Source: an uncultured Actinomycetes bacterium
GTDB taxonomy: Bacteria > Actinomycetota > Actinomycetes > S36-B12
Reading direction: 5' to 3'
Assembly: GCA_903918595.1 (NCBI GenBank)
Contig: CAIXFB010000138.1
Location: 1-7,107, forward strand
DNA: 7,107 nt
A program made the translations under genes and the position numbers. This document shows positions 5,438 to 7,107 of the stretch, piece after piece. The notes below the pieces were generated by a model. It was not told the DNA's origin. It searched no databases and was given only the letters and a program-made list of their open reading frames with translations. Every line of letters begins with the position of its first letter. The first letter of the stretch is position 1.

Positions 5438-7107
5438 AAGCATTTCGGGCCGGTTCGCGTCGAGCGGTGCTCTTGGGGACCGCCATCTCTGCGGTCGCCG
5501 CCATGTGTACCGGTGCACTCACCGTAGGACCGCAAGCCATCGCGGCAGACAGCACAAACGTCGCAATTTTTTTGGATCGACTGACTCCAGTGGTGCCTCA
5601 GATCGACGACACACTGCGGGTCAGCGGCCGAATCGTCAACCTGAGCCGCGAGCAACTCGAAAATGTCTCAGTGCAATTGCGCACTTCGTCTGCACCACTG
5701 ACAGGTAGACCCGAAATCACGGAAATCTCAAACTTGAATGCAGTCCCCGGTGAGCTTGACCCTGATCGAGTTCTGCTGGAATCCACCCGCATAGACGTTG
5801 TAGATGAACTAGCTCCAGGTGCTCAGGAGTCCTTCAACATCAAGATCCCGATGCGCAACCTCCCGTTTTCCCAAGCGGGCACATATGTTTTGGGGATAGA
5901 GGCCTTAGGGCAAATAGCCGACGTCGACTCGATTGCTCAGCGACAAGGAATCATGCGCACATTTCTTCCCTGGTTCCCGTACTCCTCCGCTGTGACCCCG
6001 ATCGAACTTGTGTGGCTGTGGCCCGTTGCCGATTGGCCAGCGCGTTCGGCGGGAGGGGTTCTGCTCGACGATCAAACACCTCGCGAGATTTCTCCAGGTG
6101 GACGCCTTGACCGCATTGTTGACATGGGTGCGGCCGCATCAAGTGTTGTTTCATGGATCGTGGACCCCGCCCTGCTCCAGACCGCCGACGTGATGACTCG
6201 GGGCTACCAAGTTGTGTCAGGAACATCGGTGGTGATTGGTGATCGAGGTGCAGACGCGCAGGAGTGGCTGCAAAAACTGCGAACCGGCAGTGCTGCTAGC
6301 GATCTGCGCGTACTCCCTTACGCGGACAACGATGCCTCAGCTGTTCGTCGTGCCGGTCTGGAGACCGACGTAGTGCGGGCCATCACCATGGCACCGACCT
6401 ACGCCAGCGCAGTGTTAGAGAAGCCAGTTGCCTCCACGATCTATTGGGCTCCTTTTGGACGACTCGATCGTCGCACCAGTGATCTCCTGGCCTCCTCTGG
6501 AATTCGTACGGTCGTCATGGCCGCAAGCGCACTGCCACTCAACGATGATTCCGCTGCCACTTCATCGGGTCGTGCGACCATCAGTACATCTTTTGGTTCC
6601 ATGCAGGCCGTACTCGTCGACGATGGACTCAGTGCGACTTTGGCACTTCCTCAGGCAACTCGTTCTGATTCACTCCTCGCCCGGCAGCGCTTTCTTGCCG
6701 AAACGGCAGTTATCGCGGTCACTACTTCCTCCGATGCATCCTCAGTCACCCCTTCGTCTCGGACAGTGGTGGCCGCTCCGGCTGATCTGCGCTGGAATCC
6801 ATCCCCGGTCATGCTGAATGCGTTACTCCGCGCCACTTCCAGTGCTCCGTGGCTGGGCCGGCAATCGCTCAGCGAGCTCCTCACTGAAACCATCAGCCCA
6901 GCGGGTCGAGAACGGGGTGGTTACGGCGCCCGGGCGCGCGACGCGGAACTATCGAGTGAGTACATGGACTCGGTGCAGCGAGTCCAAGGGCAACTTTCCA
7001 CCTTCAATGCAGTTCTTGAGGACCCCGCTCCCCTGACCGAGCAATACGCGAATGCCTTACTCCGTGCAGAGTCAGCTGCGTGGCGAACCCAACCGGTCAT
7101 GGGCAAG
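5434..7107 (+). CDS. Secreted DUF6049 family protein (5' part, runs off the window)
   Basis: A GTG at 5434 overlaps the NUDIX stop (GTGA), and the frame stays open for 558 codons to the window edge; I translated it throughout and found no stop. The N-terminus has a signal peptide: basic residues with SRRAVLL (8–14, resembling a twin-arginine motif), a hydrophobic stretch to about residue 32, and a probable cleavage after AIA (residue 37). A beta-rich domain of the kind seen in surface proteins follows (about 41–160), with paired phrases such as LRVSGRIVNLS. ELVWLWPVAD (191–200) and WIVDPALL (241–248) are the most recognisable family signatures. The family (Rv3909 in M. tuberculosis, roughly 800 residues) lies directly before murJ, the lipid II flippase gene, so a cell-envelope role is plausible; its biochemical function is not known. 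GC is about 50–57% in the lines counted, lower than in the polysaccharide genes. Weak SD-like bases (GGCGG, 5422–5426) and the overlap suggest translation by reinitiation. Confidence 0.85.
   Translation, partial: MKAFRAGSRRAVLLGTAISAVAAMCTGALTVGPQAIAADSTNVAIFLDRLTPVVPQIDDTLRVSGRIVNLSREQLENVSVQLRTSSAPLTGRPEITEISNLNAVPGELDPDRVLLESTRIDVVDELAPGAQESFNIKIPMRNLPFSQAGTYVLGIEALGQIADVDSIAQRQGIMRTFLPWFPYSSAVTPIELVWLWPVADWPARSAGGVLLDDQTPREISPGGRLDRIVDMGAAASSVVSWIVDPALLQTADVMTRGYQVVSGTSVVIGDRGADAQEWLQKLRTGSAASDLRVLPYADNDASAVRRAGLETDVVRAITMAPTYASAVLEKPVASTIYWAPFGRLDRRTSDLLASSGIRTVVMAASALPLNDDSAATSSGRATISTSFGSMQAVLVDDGLSATLALPQATRSDSLLARQRFLAETAVIAVTTSSDASSVTPSSRTVVAAPADLRWNPSPVMLNALLRATSSAPWLGRQSLSELLTETISPAGRERGGYGARARDAELSSEYMDSVQRVQGQLSTFNAVLEDPAPLTEQYANALLRAESAAWRTQPVMGK

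Noticed and set aside
5569..5575. Run of seven T near the start of the DUF6049 gene, considered as a phase-variation tract
   Set aside because: Seven bases is short, it reads in frame as Ile-Phe-Leu, and no second such tract or alternative frame supports switching.
4984..5655. 223-codon open frame on the minus strand opposite the NUDIX gene
   Set aside because: It is a shadow of the NUDIX and DUF6049 frames with serine/arginine-rich composition and no known motif.
1..7107. CRISPR arrays, tRNA/rRNA genes, insertion sequences and long repeats
   Set aside because: Reading both strands, I saw no spaced repeats, tRNA cloverleaf signatures, transposase motifs or long terminal inverted repeats; nearly all bases are in coding frames.

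Overview
The window reads as a high-GC Gram-positive (Actinomycetota) chromosome segment. The main reason is its right half: a tRNA CCA-adding enzyme (pcnA/cca) divergent from a NUDIX hydrolase, which is followed by a large secreted DUF6049 protein. This is the conserved actinobacterial order known from Mycobacterium tuberculosis as Rv3907c–Rv3908–Rv3909, normally followed by murJ. Base composition (about 52–66% GC depending on region) and start codons preceded at 6–7 nt by TANNNT boxes (leaderless-type starts) agree with this. I cannot assign a genus.

Left half (1–3477): three genes of polysaccharide metabolism. A sulfotransferase, cut by the left edge, runs rightward and ends inside the tail of a leftward gene for a secreted heparinase II/III-like polysaccharide lyase. 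The lyase diverges from a rightward nucleotide-sugar dehydrogenase of the UDP-N-acetylhexosamine type (GGHC active site), with only 35 bp between the two start codons. Together they suggest the edge of an exopolysaccharide or cell-surface glycan locus: the dehydrogenase makes a uronic-acid sugar donor, the lyase can cut uronate-containing chains by beta-elimination, and the sulfotransferase could sulfate the polymer or another acceptor. Linking the three to one polymer is inference.

Right half (3478–7107): a 32-bp convergent gap with no clear terminator separates the dehydrogenase from pcnA. pcnA and the NUDIX gene diverge from a 38-bp spacer that holds two mirror-image -10 boxes, each 6 nt from its start codon. 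The NUDIX stop overlaps the DUF6049 start (GTGA), indicating translational coupling. The DUF6049 gene runs off the right edge after 558 codons.

The least expected feature is compositional. A tract of about 540 bp centred on the pcnA/NUDIX divergent promoter is about 65% GC by hand count, whereas the rest of pcnA is about 55.5% and the later NUDIX gene about 52%. The left edge of this tract falls at a strongly conserved motif within pcnA, which suggests a recombination mosaic or a chimeric assembly. I found no RNA genes, insertion sequences, CRISPR arrays or long repeats, and no clearly new multi-gene system.
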